DNA of 64,000 nucleotides from positions 1,971,501 through 2,035,500 of the forward strand of contig NZ_CP102355.1 of the NCBI RefSeq assembly GCF_009696685.2, written 5' to 3'. A program made the position numbers and the translations under genes. Source of the DNA: Paracoccus sp. SMMA_5_TC (GTDB taxonomy: Bacteria > Pseudomonadota > Alphaproteobacteria > Rhodobacterales > Rhodobacteraceae). Shown here piece by piece: positions 47,648 through 54,865 of this stretch; within the stretch, counting starts at the first letter, position 1; each line of letters begins with the position of its first letter. The notes beneath the pieces are model-generated. The model made no database searches and had not been told where the DNA came from. It saw nothing but the letters and a program-made list of their open reading frames with translations.

Positions 47648-47785
47648 ATACGATAAAATCTGGCGCGACAATCCTGCCCGGCGGCCGATCGCCGGGGATG
47701 TGACCTGTTTCATGCCTGCCGGGTCGGGGTTTACCTTTTCAGCGCAGTTGCGCCATATTACCGGCTCACGAAAGGCTGCTCACCC

Positions 47786-48640
47786 ATGTCCGAAGCCACA
47801 TCCGAATCCCTTGCCCCGCACATGCGTCCGCCGCAAAAGCCTGCACTTGCGACAGGCGCGCGTGGGCGGGTCGGACCACGCTTTCGTCTGCCGCGGATCA
47901 TCGTGGCGCTGATGTTGCGCGAGATGGCGACCACCTACGGCCGTTCGGTCGGGGGCTATCTGTGGGCGGTGCTGGAACCGGTTCTGGGCGTGGCGTTGTT
48001 GTCGGTGATCTTCAGCCTGGCGCTGCGCAGCCCGGGGCTGGGGTCCAACTTTCCGCTGTTCTACGCGACCGGCTTTCTGCCATTCGCCATGTTCAACGAC
48101 ATGACGCACAAGGTGGCGGCCTCGATCCGGTTTTCGCGGCCTTTCCTAGCCTATCCCAGCGTCACCTTCATCGACACCATTATCGCCCGCGTGCTGCTGA
48201 ATGCGCTGACGCATGCCACGGTGATCGCCATCGTCTTTGGCGGCATCTATCTGCTGTATCGGCTGCCCGCTCCGGGCGATCTGTCATCGGTGTTTGAATC
48301 GCTGCTGCTGGTGGTGCTGCTGGCGACGGGCGTCGGCACGCTGAACTGCTATCTGATGACCGCCTTTCCCGTGTGGGAGCGGATCTGGAACATCCTGACC
48401 CGGCCGCTGTTCCTGATGTCGGGGATATTCTTCCTTTACGGGATGATGCCGCCCAAGGCGCAGGACATCCTGTGGTATAATCCGCTGATCCATTGCGTCG
48501 GCCTGATGCGGCGCGGCATCTATCCCACCTACGAGGCATCATATATCAACGCCGGTTACGTGGTTGCCGTTGCGCTGACCTGCCTGCTGATCGGGCTGAT
48601 CCTGCTTTATCGAAATCACAAGCAGTTGCTGGAACGCTGA
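47786..48640 (+). CDS. ABC transporter permease of the polysaccharide-export (KpsM) type
   Basis: A 284-residue permease with six hydrophobic helices. LREMATTYGRSVGGYLWAVLEP near residue 43 and LFLMSGIFFLYGMMPPKAQ near 210 are ABC-2 polysaccharide-export signatures. It would export a capsule or glycolipid chain. No ATPase or polysaccharide gene follows: a frameshifted gene and a prophage lie downstream, so the cluster looks cut off or the partner is elsewhere. Confidence 0.88.
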   Translation: MSEATSESLAPHMRPPQKPALATGARGRVGPRFRLPRIIVALMLREMATTYGRSVGGYLWAVLEPVLGVALLSVIFSLALRSPGLGSNFPLFYATGFLPFAMFNDMTHKVAASIRFSRPFLAYPSVTFIDTIIARVLLNALTHATVIAIVFGGIYLLYRLPAPGDLSSVFESLLLVVLLATGVGTLNCYLMTAFPVWERIWNILTRPLFLMSGIFFLYGMMPPKAQDILWYNPLIHCVGLMRRGIYPTYEASYINAGYVVAVALTCLLIGLILLYRNHKQLLER

Positions 48641-48680
48641 TCCGGCGCAGACCGCGGTTTCGTTCACGGTCGCCAGGGCG

Positions 48681-49432
48681 ATGCAGCGGGACCTGCTCGA
48701 GGCGATAAGGGCGAGGTCCGGTAGGCTCTGGACGACGGGTTACCTTTAGAAGCCTTCCAGAGAAGCGGGCGAGCGAACCCGCACCTGTTCAATCGTTTCG
48801 TCCTGAGGAGCCTTTGCGACATTGGACGCCTGGAAAACGGCAACATCGTTGCGGCCGCGGCCTGTCTGAATGCCGTTTCCAGCGAGTTTTCCGGGCAGGC
48901 GATACTGATTCGGCCCGGGTTGGCCGTACCGGTGGTGGGCGCGACGGTGCTCGAGGAACTGCGCCGGCACTGCGTCTCGCTCGCGCAGACGATCATCGAC
49001 GAGTTGTCGGGGCGAAAGCTCTATACCCTCGACCGGCGGCACGCGATCTGGTTCGACGATCCGTCCCCCTTCGGCGCGGTGGTCGAGGATGCCTTTCCCT
49101 CGGCGTGTTTCGACATCCGGGAAGCGGCAAAATGCCGTGCCGTCGGACGTTGGACAGCCTGCGTGATGCATCTGATGCGGGTCATGGAGGCCGGGCTGGG
49201 TGCCTTGGCACATCATCACGATGTGCCGGCCGACGCGAATTGGAATCAGGTGATCAACCAGATCGAGGCCCGGATCCGCGAAGTCGGCAAGCGCAGCCAT
49301 GGTCCCGAGGCCGAGCAATGTGCCGCAGAAGCCGCGACCCATCTGCGCTTCGTGAAGAATGCCTGGCGCAACCACGCCATGCACCGGTTCGAGAAATATG
49401 ATGAGGAGCGCGCGGCCAGCATTGTTGATTGA
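48681..49432 (+). pseudogene. Frameshifted hypothetical gene
   Basis: An ATG at 48681 opens a short frame of 22 codons that ends at TAG 48747. From 48743 another frame runs on with good coding character to a stop at 49432 and lacks any ATG. One extra T in the CTTTA run near 48745 would join both into one protein of about 250 residues ending DEERAASIVD. No family recognised. The C-terminal part, with RWTACVMHLMRVMEAGL and FVKNAWRNHAMH, resembles HEPN-like helices, a weak impression. A TTG-started gene from 48920 is the alternative. Confidence 0.5.
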
Positions 49433-49437
49433 CACAG

Positions 49438-49558
49438 ATACTGTCAGGAAAAGCGAAGACGTCCGAAGTAGTGCGAAGTGCTGAGAAATCGCATGAAAAC
49501 ATTGAGGAAATCAGGGGTGAGGATCTGACGCGCTCTGCGAAGCCGTGGCTGACAGTAT
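49438..49558. repeat. 121-bp segment with terminal inverted repeats
   Basis: ATACTGTCAG at 49438-49447 and CTGACAGTAT at 49549-49558 are perfect 10-bp inverted repeats 101 bases apart, with no coding between them. It could be a MITE or a remnant insertion sequence. No clear target-site duplication is seen. The following bases up to 49755 show nothing coding. Confidence 0.4.
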
Positions 49559-49755
49559 GGGTGATCTGGCCCGCTAGAGCAGCATGTTGGCCAACAGGAT
49601 TGTCAGTTTCTTGAGCAGACACTCTGCTGGCGCGGCGGATGAGGCTGCAACGCTGTCCGGGCATGGATTGCCTGTAAAACTTGGGTTTAAAGGGACGTTA
49701 CAGGTGGTGTGATGGCCAGCGCGACCGTGTATGTCGGCGCTGGCGCGAAGGCCGA

Positions 49756-49890
49756 GCGTCCCAGTTTGAGCATCCGAACTGGGACGCTGGCGTCCCAGTT
49801 GCCATCTTGGCGTCCCAGTTTGGCAGTATATTGAAGTTTATGCAGATTCCTGTGGATTTCCCGTGAAGGGCGCCGTGCAAACTGGGACGC
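49756..49890. repeat. Cluster of five 13-bp end-type repeats (probable transposase-binding sites)
   Basis: The unit is GCGTCCCAGTTTG. Copies: + at 49756-49768, - at 49775-49787 (one change), + at 49790-49802 (changes at the last bases), + at 49810-49822, - at 49878-49890. The last touches the 3' end of the nuclease gene. Mu ends carry several transposase sites of mixed orientation and uneven spacing, so this is the likely left end. Confidence 0.75.
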
Positions 49891-50246
49891 TATTTTTGTG
49901 CTGGAGCACAACTGGCATAATATCCGGCACTGTATCGGGGAAAGTCCCTTGCCGTCCGGTCTAGCCCCAGCTCGCAGGCGATGTCAGGTGTCGTCGCAGT
50001 GCCGCAGCGCACCACAGGGCGGCCATATCTGTCGACGTCCATCAGATCGCAAGAGACCGTTTTATTATCGACGAGGCGAGCAAGTGCTTCGCGGGCATCG
50101 ATACCCAACGGTGCTTTCAGTTCAGGCGCGTCGATGCCCCACAGGCGGAGCCGAAAGCTTTTCCCAGGGCTGTTCAGGCGCAGCGTGTCGCCGTCGATCG
50201 CGACGGCCCCGGTGATGCAGATGGCAGCGACGCAGGATGTAATCAT
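49890..50246 (-). CDS. Exported thermonuclease-like (SNase) protein
   Basis: A 118-residue protein with a signal-like N-terminus (ITSCVAAICITGAVA). The SNase core shows DGDTLRL, RLRLWGIDAPE and DRYGRPVVRC, with Arg and Glu residues of the active site. It sits at the outer edge of the prophage on the lysogenic strand, so it may be a cargo gene expressed from the prophage. Nuclease activity is inferred. Confidence 0.78.
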   Translation of the reverse strand: MITSCVAAICITGAVAIDGDTLRLNSPGKSFRLRLWGIDAPELKAPLGIDAREALARLVDNKTVSCDLMDVDRYGRPVVRCGTATTPDIACELGLDRTARDFPRYSAGYYASCAPAQK

Positions 50247-50290
50247 GGCGATACGCTACCATGTGACAGTTACAATCCGGTTATCACACC

Positions 50291-51094
50291 CTACACGAAG
50301 TTCGAGATCAGCAGCTCGGCCCGGCCACCCGGCTGATCGTTGCGCTTGCCACTGATGGTGTATGTGGTGCGGACCTCGACCAGGTCGAAGGCAGCGAAGG
50401 TTTCGCGCACCTCGGGAACATCGTTCAGCGACAGGATGAACCGCCCTTTGATCCCCGCCAACATCTCGGCCAGGTGCTGGAAATCGGCGCGCGCGAACAT
50501 CGCCTTGCCGTAATCGTCCTCGCAGCCCCAATAGGGCGGATCGAGATAGAAGAGCGTGTCGGCGCTGTCATAGCGCGGGATGAATGCGGACCAGTCCAGG
50601 CATTCGATGACCACACCGGCGAGGCGGCTGTGCAGATCCTCGAGCATCGGTTCCAGCGTGGACAGGTTGAACCGGCCCGGCCGCGCCCGATCGACGCCGA
50701 AGTTGCGACCCGAGACCTTGCCGCCGAAGGCCGTGCGCTGGAGGTAGAGGAACCGGGCCGCGCGTTCCAGATCGGTCAGGGTGTCAGGATCGACCTTGAC
50801 CAGGCGTTCGAATTCCGCCCGCGTGGTCAGCTGAAACCGCAGGCAGTCCAGGAACTGCGGATAGTGGCGTTGCAGGATACGGAACAGGTTGGCGATGTCG
50901 CGGCCGCGGTCGTTGATCACCTCGGCCCTGGGCCGCGCCTGGCGGCGCAGGAAGATGCCGCCCATGCCCACGAAGGGCTCGGCATAGGTCACGCAGGGCG
51001 TGGCGTCGATGATGGAGCAGATGCGCTTGGCGAGATTGCGCTTGCCGCCCAGCCAGGGGGCGACAGGCGCGGTCGGGGGGATGGAGGTGAGCAC
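50291..51094 (-). CDS. DNA adenine methylase (D12 class)
   Basis: A 267-residue protein with the AdoMet segment YAEPFVGMGGIFLR near residue 38 and the catalytic motif FYLDPPYWG near residue 187; both match the Dam/M.DpnII alpha class. Mu-like phages often carry DNA modification genes against host restriction. It is in the minus-strand arm. The target site cannot be read from sequence. Confidence 0.9.
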   Translation of the reverse strand: MLTSIPPTAPVAPWLGGKRNLAKRICSIIDATPCVTYAEPFVGMGGIFLRRQARPRAEVINDRGRDIANLFRILQRHYPQFLDCLRFQLTTRAEFERLVKVDPDTLTDLERAARFLYLQRTAFGGKVSGRNFGVDRARPGRFNLSTLEPMLEDLHSRLAGVVIECLDWSAFIPRYDSADTLFYLDPPYWGCEDDYGKAMFARADFQHLAEMLAGIKGRFILSLNDVPEVRETFAAFDLVEVRTTYTISGKRNDQPGGRAELLISNFV

Positions 51095-51152
51095 GGCGGT
51101 TCCTGTGGTTCAAATCAGTAAAATGAGAACTTAACAGGAACACGCTACTGCG

Positions 51153-51704
51153 TCAGGTGGTTTTGCGTTTTGCGGCTTCCGCCTTTGTGATCTGTCGAAG
51201 CCAGCATTTGCATTCGCTTTCATCGCACCCTGGCAGGGGGATTATCGGTCGCTCAGCCATCAGAATAAGCTGGTTCGACATGTCAAGTGCGAGGCGGCAT
51301 GGATGTTCTTGCGGACCTAGCCTGAGCTCGACCCAGGGAAATGCGGATGCAGTGCGTGCCATGCGATTGTCCTGTGCCGCGAGGCGCAATGCCCGGAGCG
51401 TGGCGGAAAGGACTGGTGCAACTGGGTCGCTCTTCTTGGGCTTGCGACCGACGAGGACATCATCAATCATGGCCGCGATTGCCTCGATCGTTACCGGCAT
51501 ATCCCCGTTCCCTGTCCATTCCATCGCCCAAGAGACAGCCCGGTGTTTCTGGGCAATGCTTGCCTTCGCGGGATCTGTCAGGCCCGGAAAAGAAGGGCGG
51601 ATCGCCCTGCCGTTCAGGTCATAGCGAAAGGGACCGTCATCCAGCTCCGCATGTGCCTGCGCCGGGTTGCTTGTGATGGGTCTCTTCTTCAACCAGCCAA
51701 ACAC
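51153..51704 (-). CDS. Hypothetical protein, cotranscribed with the repressor
   Basis: This 183-residue protein starts at a GTG with AAGGGAG upstream, only two bases after the repressor stop. The visible features are an N-terminal FGWLKKRP, a central acidic part and a C-terminal Cys-rich CDESECKCW. No family recognised. Coexpression with the repressor suggests a lysogenic function, such as superinfection control or defence. Confidence 0.6.
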   Translation of the reverse strand: MFGWLKKRPITSNPAQAHAELDDGPFRYDLNGRAIRPSFPGLTDPAKASIAQKHRAVSWAMEWTGNGDMPVTIEAIAAMIDDVLVGRKPKKSDPVAPVLSATLRALRLAAQDNRMARTASAFPWVELRLGPQEHPCRLALDMSNQLILMAERPIIPLPGCDESECKCWLRQITKAEAAKRKTT

Positions 51705-51706
51705 GA

Positions 51707-52396
51707 TCACTCCCTTACGGTATGCCCCCACCAGACCACCTTGCCGATGATGGTGAGATCCTTGAGGTCTTTGCCCTGGCGCAGTTCGGGCGGGTAGTCT
51801 GGGTTGTCGGACAGCAGCATCATCAGGTCAGGCGCGGGGCGTTCGATGCGTTTCACGCGGGCCTCGCCGCGGTCAATCATCGCATAGATGGGCGAGCGGC
51901 GCTGATCGTGGCTGTCGCGCTTGCGCAGGGGCGGATCGGTGCGCCTGGTATCGATCAGGATCATGTCGCCCGGCCAGATGGTGGGCTGCATGCTGTCGCC
52001 CTGGACGCGCGCCAAACGGGCGGCGGATGCGGCGACCCCGACGCGGGCCAGCCAGTCGCGGCGAAAGGCCAGGTGATCGATGATCTGTTCGGCGCCGTTG
52101 TCGCAGCCCGCGCCCGCCGCCAGCAGCGCATCGTGCAACGGCACCCGCGCATATTCCGAACCGTCAAGCGTCACCTGCGTCACAGGCCCAGAATCGCGCG
52201 GCGGGCCTATGTATAATTCCAACCCCAGCGCCTCAGCAATCTGAGCAGCCTTTTGGATGCTAGGAACTGCACGCTTGTCGTCATTCCTGACAACGCCACG
52301 GATGAAACCTTGGGGGAAGCCATGTGCAACCTCCGCCTGGTTCACGTTCAGGCCACGCCTCTCAAGTTCAGCGAGAATAATATCAGCAAAGTTCAT
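51707..52396 (-). CDS. Phage repressor with HTH and S24 (LexA-like) peptidase domain
   Basis: A 229-residue protein. Residues 1-60 form an HTH, and from about 128 the self-cleavage domain follows: nucleophile Ser135 in VQGDSMQPT, general-base Lys182 in ARVKRIE. This makes the prophage likely inducible by RecA/DNA damage, unlike Mu itself, whose repressor lacks this domain. ATG at 52396 lies 20 bases from operator 1. It represses the divergent early genes. Confidence 0.92.
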   Translation of the reverse strand: MNFADIILAELERRGLNVNQAEVAHGFPQGFIRGVVRNDDKRAVPSIQKAAQIAEALGLELYIGPPRDSGPVTQVTLDGSEYARVPLHDALLAAGAGCDNGAEQIIDHLAFRRDWLARVGVAASAARLARVQGDSMQPTIWPGDMILIDTRRTDPPLRKRDSHDQRRSPIYAMIDRGEARVKRIERPAPDLMMLLSDNPDYPPELRQGKDLKDLTIIGKVVWWGHTVRE

Positions 52397-52399
52397 AGA

Positions 52400-52412
52400 G
52401 CGTCCCAGCTTG
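52400..52412 (+). repeat. Isolated end-type repeat beside the operators
   Basis: GCGTCCCAGCTTG, one base from the left-end unit, lies between the repressor start and operator 1, 2.5 kb from the end cluster. In Mu the operator region doubles as a transposition enhancer contacted by the transposase. This copy may play such a role. Confidence 0.5.
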
Positions 52413-52415
52413 CAG

Positions 52416-52489
52416 TTGGGACATTGCCCAAAAAATTCCCTCTTTACAATTGGGCAATAGCCTATATATATAGTTAGGACATTGCCTAA
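52416..52489. promoter_or_regulatory. Three repressor operators in the divergent control region
   Basis: Operator 1 TTGGGACATTGCCCAA (52416-52431), operator 2 TTGGGCAATAGCCTAT (52450-52465), operator 3 TTAGGACATTGCCTAA (52474-52489). Operators 1 and 3 are perfect TTRGG-N6-CCYAA palindromes; operator 2 is imperfect. Centres are 34 and 24 bases apart. They lie between the divergent repressor and the gene at 52502. Confidence 0.8.
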
Positions 52490-52501
52490 GTGAGTCGCTA
52501 G

Positions 52502-52744
52502 ATGACCGCAGACCACCTCGTTTCAATCGCACAAAGATATGCGGACCACCGTGGCTACAGGCTGACGACTGTCGGCGCCTACGCGGTGAATGACGGTAAG
52601 TTCTTTGATCGCCTTCTGGCGGGTGGAAGCTGCACGATGCGCACGGCGGATAAGGTGCTGCGCTACCTCGCTAGTCATTGGCCGGTCGATCTGGAGTGGC
52701 CGCGGGACATTCCGCGGCCTGACAAGACCAAGGAGGCTGCGTGA
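52502..52744 (+). CDS. Small early protein (Cro/Ner position)
   Basis: An 80-residue protein starting 13 bases after operator 3. The middle (TTVGAYAVNDGKFFDRLLAG then TMRTADKVLRYL) has a helix-turn-helix-like feel. Position and size are those of Ner/Cro repressors. It overlaps the next gene by one base. Family not recognised. Confidence 0.65.
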   Translation: MTADHLVSIAQRYADHRGYRLTTVGAYAVNDGKFFDRLLAGGSCTMRTADKVLRYLASHWPVDLEWPRDIPRPDKTKEAA

Positions 52745-53298
52745 TGCAGAACGAATTCGTGGCGCTGCGCGAGATCGCGCGGATGGCGCTGAATGGGCTG
52801 CCCGATGGCGCGCGTGCGCAGCTGCTGGGCGAATTGCTGATCGAGGATGACGGGCCGCGGGCGCTTGAGCGGCTGTCGAGCCTGCGGGCGATCATCAGCC
52901 TGCGGATGCAGGAGATCATCGACGCGCGGTATCCGCTGCACGAGCTGGCCGAGGTTTATGGCGATGCGGCTGCGGTGCGGGCGCGGGCGTGTGCCCGGCA
53001 CAGCCCTATTGATGAGCATCCCTGCTTCATCAGCGAGGAAGAGTGGGCGGAATACGGCGCCATCACGGGTAAACCCCAGAATACCTTGGAGCTGATCAAG
53101 GCCAGACATGCGAAAGATCTCGAAGAAGTCGATCCCGACTTCTTTCCAGATCCGGAGCACCGTGTCGCTTATCAGCGGGGTCTGATTGACGCTTACCTCA
53201 AGTATGAATGGCCTCGCTCACGAGAACAAACAGGGCGGCATCCCAGTCCGACAGTCCCCGAGGCACTTGTGGCCAATGCGGATGGTGAGCGGACATGA
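52744..53298 (+). CDS. Early hypothetical protein
   Basis: A 184-residue protein, acidic and helical at the start (REIARMALNGLPDGARAQLLGE). No known family. Its start overlaps the previous stop (TGATG). Its last 101 bases lie under the opposing gene at 53198-53605, so one of the two 3' ends may be wrong or both genes overlap tail to tail. Confidence 0.6.
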   Translation: MQNEFVALREIARMALNGLPDGARAQLLGELLIEDDGPRALERLSSLRAIISLRMQEIIDARYPLHELAEVYGDAAAVRARACARHSPIDEHPCFISEEEWAEYGAITGKPQNTLELIKARHAKDLEEVDPDFFPDPEHRVAYQRGLIDAYLKYEWPRSREQTGRHPSPTVPEALVANADGERT

Positions 53299-53605
53299 TT
53301 TCGATGTGTTCTTTCGAGGTGCGGAGAACCGCACGTAAATTGGCGATGGTCTCGACCGACATCGCCTTCAGGATGTCGATGCTTCCGGCTATCGCGATGC
53401 GGGTGAGCACTTGCGCGATCAGCGCCTCTTCGGCAGCGCCGACAAAGCGCAGGGTGTCTGGCTGGTCGTTGGGCAGCTCTGCCAGGAACGTGTTCATAGC
53501 AGCAACGAGGCTGTCGCGGTCCGGTGTTTCCCATCCGCAAAATTGTGGGTGGGTATTGTTCCTGCGGCAAATGGCAGCCAGCGCTTTCTCGCGGACAGGC
53601 TTCAT
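53198..53605 (-). CDS. Minus-strand hypothetical protein in the early region
   Basis: A 135-residue protein with AAGGAG nine bases before its ATG. It is helical, with PDTLRFVGAAEEALIAQVLTR and a C-terminal HPHWPQVPRGLSDWDAALF. It is the only minus-strand gene after the operators, embedded in a + strand early operon and overlapping its neighbour by 101 bases. Function unknown; a lysogeny-expressed accessory gene is possible. Confidence 0.55.
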   Translation of the reverse strand: MKPVREKALAAICRRNNTHPQFCGWETPDRDSLVAAMNTFLAELPNDQPDTLRFVGAAEEALIAQVLTRIAIAGSIDILKAMSVETIANLRAVLRTSKEHIEIMSAHHPHWPQVPRGLSDWDAALFVLVSEAIHT

Positions 53606-53725
53606 CAAGATCGTCTCCTTTTGGGTGTTGCAGAAGGGGATGAAGGCATCGGGGGGTGCTGTGAACATCCCCCGGTGCCGCCAGCCTATCATGCCGGATT
53701 TCTCCCACAAGCTCGGGGGTTTGGC

Positions 53726-53947
53726 ATGATCGGTCACATTCTTTCCCGTCTCCGCGCTCGGGCTGCCACCGCCGAGCCGCGTGAGCCTGCCAGCCCGCGC
53801 CGCTTCCCCACCCTCCTGCGCGCGGGCTGGCAACGGCTGAAGGCCGGCCACGACCGGCTGAACGCCAGCATCTGGGGCGACGTCGTGGGCGGGCTGTGCC
53901 TGTGCGCGACCGCCTACATCATTTTCGTGATCTTTCTGGCCGCCTGA
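53726..53947 (+). CDS. Small membrane protein
   Basis: A 73-residue protein with a basic Arg/Pro-rich half and one C-terminal hydrophobic helix (DVVGGLCLCATAYIIFVIFLAA). GGGGGTTTGG precedes the start. No family recognised. It precedes the ParB-like gene by 30 bases. Confidence 0.55.
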   Translation: MIGHILSRLRARAATAEPREPASPRRFPTLLRAGWQRLKAGHDRLNASIWGDVVGGLCLCATAYIIFVIFLAA

Positions 53948-53977
53948 CGGCCCAACAAATCGACCGGACAGTGAACC

Positions 53978-54865
53978 ATGGCTGAACCTATCCTGATCGC
54001 GACGAAAACCGCCTTGCCGCCCGACGGCATCACGGCCGAAAGCCGGCTGCGCCCGGTCAGCGAGGCCGGGGTTCAGGCGATCCTGGGCTCGGTGGCAGAG
54101 CTGGGCCAGATCGTCACCCCGCTGGTGGTGCGCCAGCGCCGCGACAAGCAGGGCGGGGGGCTGGTCTATGAGTTGCTGGACGGCGCGCATCGGCTGGAGG
54201 CGGCGCGGCGGCTGGGGCTGCAGAGCGTGCCGGTGCGGGTGTTCGAATGCACCCAGGATCAGGCGCGGCTGTTGGAGATCGACGGCAACCTGGCGGGGGC
54301 CGAGCTGAACGCGCTGGACACGGCGGTGTTCCTGGCCACCCGCAAGGCGGTCTATGAGCGGCTGCATCCAGAGACGCGGGCCGGCGTAGCAGGCGCTTTG
54401 CACAAAAATTGTGCAACGGAACCGAGTTCCGTTGCAGCCTTCGCAACGGTCACGGCGGAGAAGTTCGGGATGACCGAGCGGCAGGTGCGCAAGATCGTCG
54501 CCGCCGGGTCGCGGCTTGGCCCGGACGAGGTGGCGCGCCTGCGGTCGGCGCCGCGGCCGGTGACGCTGAAGGACTTGCAGGTGATCGCCCGCATCGGCAA
54601 TGCCGCCGAGCGCTACGAGGTGGTGGCCCTGCTGTCGCAGGGGGCGGCCAGATCCGCCGCCGAGGCCCGCCAGCAATGGAAGATCGCCCAGCCCGGTTAC
54701 GAGGGGCCGTTCCCGGTGGACGAGGCAACAGCCGCCTATAACGAGCTGACCAACCGCTTTTCCCGTGCGCCGATGGCCGCCAAGCGCCGGTTTCTGGAAC
54801 AATGCTGGCCGGAGATGCTGCGCATCATGCGCGACGCGGCGCCATTGCCGGGGGATGAGGCATGA
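53978..54865 (+). CDS. ParB N-terminal domain protein
   Basis: A 295-residue protein. The ParB/Srx nucleotide-binding region is visible: TPLVVRQRRDK, YELLDGAHRLEAARRLG (G-x-H-R-L box) near residue 65, then NALDTAVFLATRKA. An HTH-like MTERQVRKIVAAG follows near 166. In Mu-like phages of Rhodobacterales such a gene often precedes the transposase. Its stop overlaps muA by 4 bases. DNA spreading or CTP use is unproven here. Confidence 0.83.
   Translation: MAEPILIATKTALPPDGITAESRLRPVSEAGVQAILGSVAELGQIVTPLVVRQRRDKQGGGLVYELLDGAHRLEAARRLGLQSVPVRVFECTQDQARLLEIDGNLAGAELNALDTAVFLATRKAVYERLHPETRAGVAGALHKNCATEPSSVAAFATVTAEKFGMTERQVRKIVAAGSRLGPDEVARLRSAPRPVTLKDLQVIARIGNAAERYEVVALLSQGAARSAAEARQQWKIAQPGYEGPFPVDEATAAYNELTNRFSRAPMAAKRRFLEQCWPEMLRIMRDAAPLPGDEA

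Noticed and set aside
49671..49704. Inverted repeat CCTGTAA/TTACAGG with TG start, as exact phage terminus
   Set aside because: It could mark the left boundary, but the right end is not in the window, so a terminus cannot be confirmed. Only used as an approximate edge.
53606..54802. Upstream extension of the minus-strand gene at 53198 to 534 codons
   Set aside because: The extension is antisense to the ParB-like gene and lacks coding character; the internal ATG at 53605 has a proper ribosome site.
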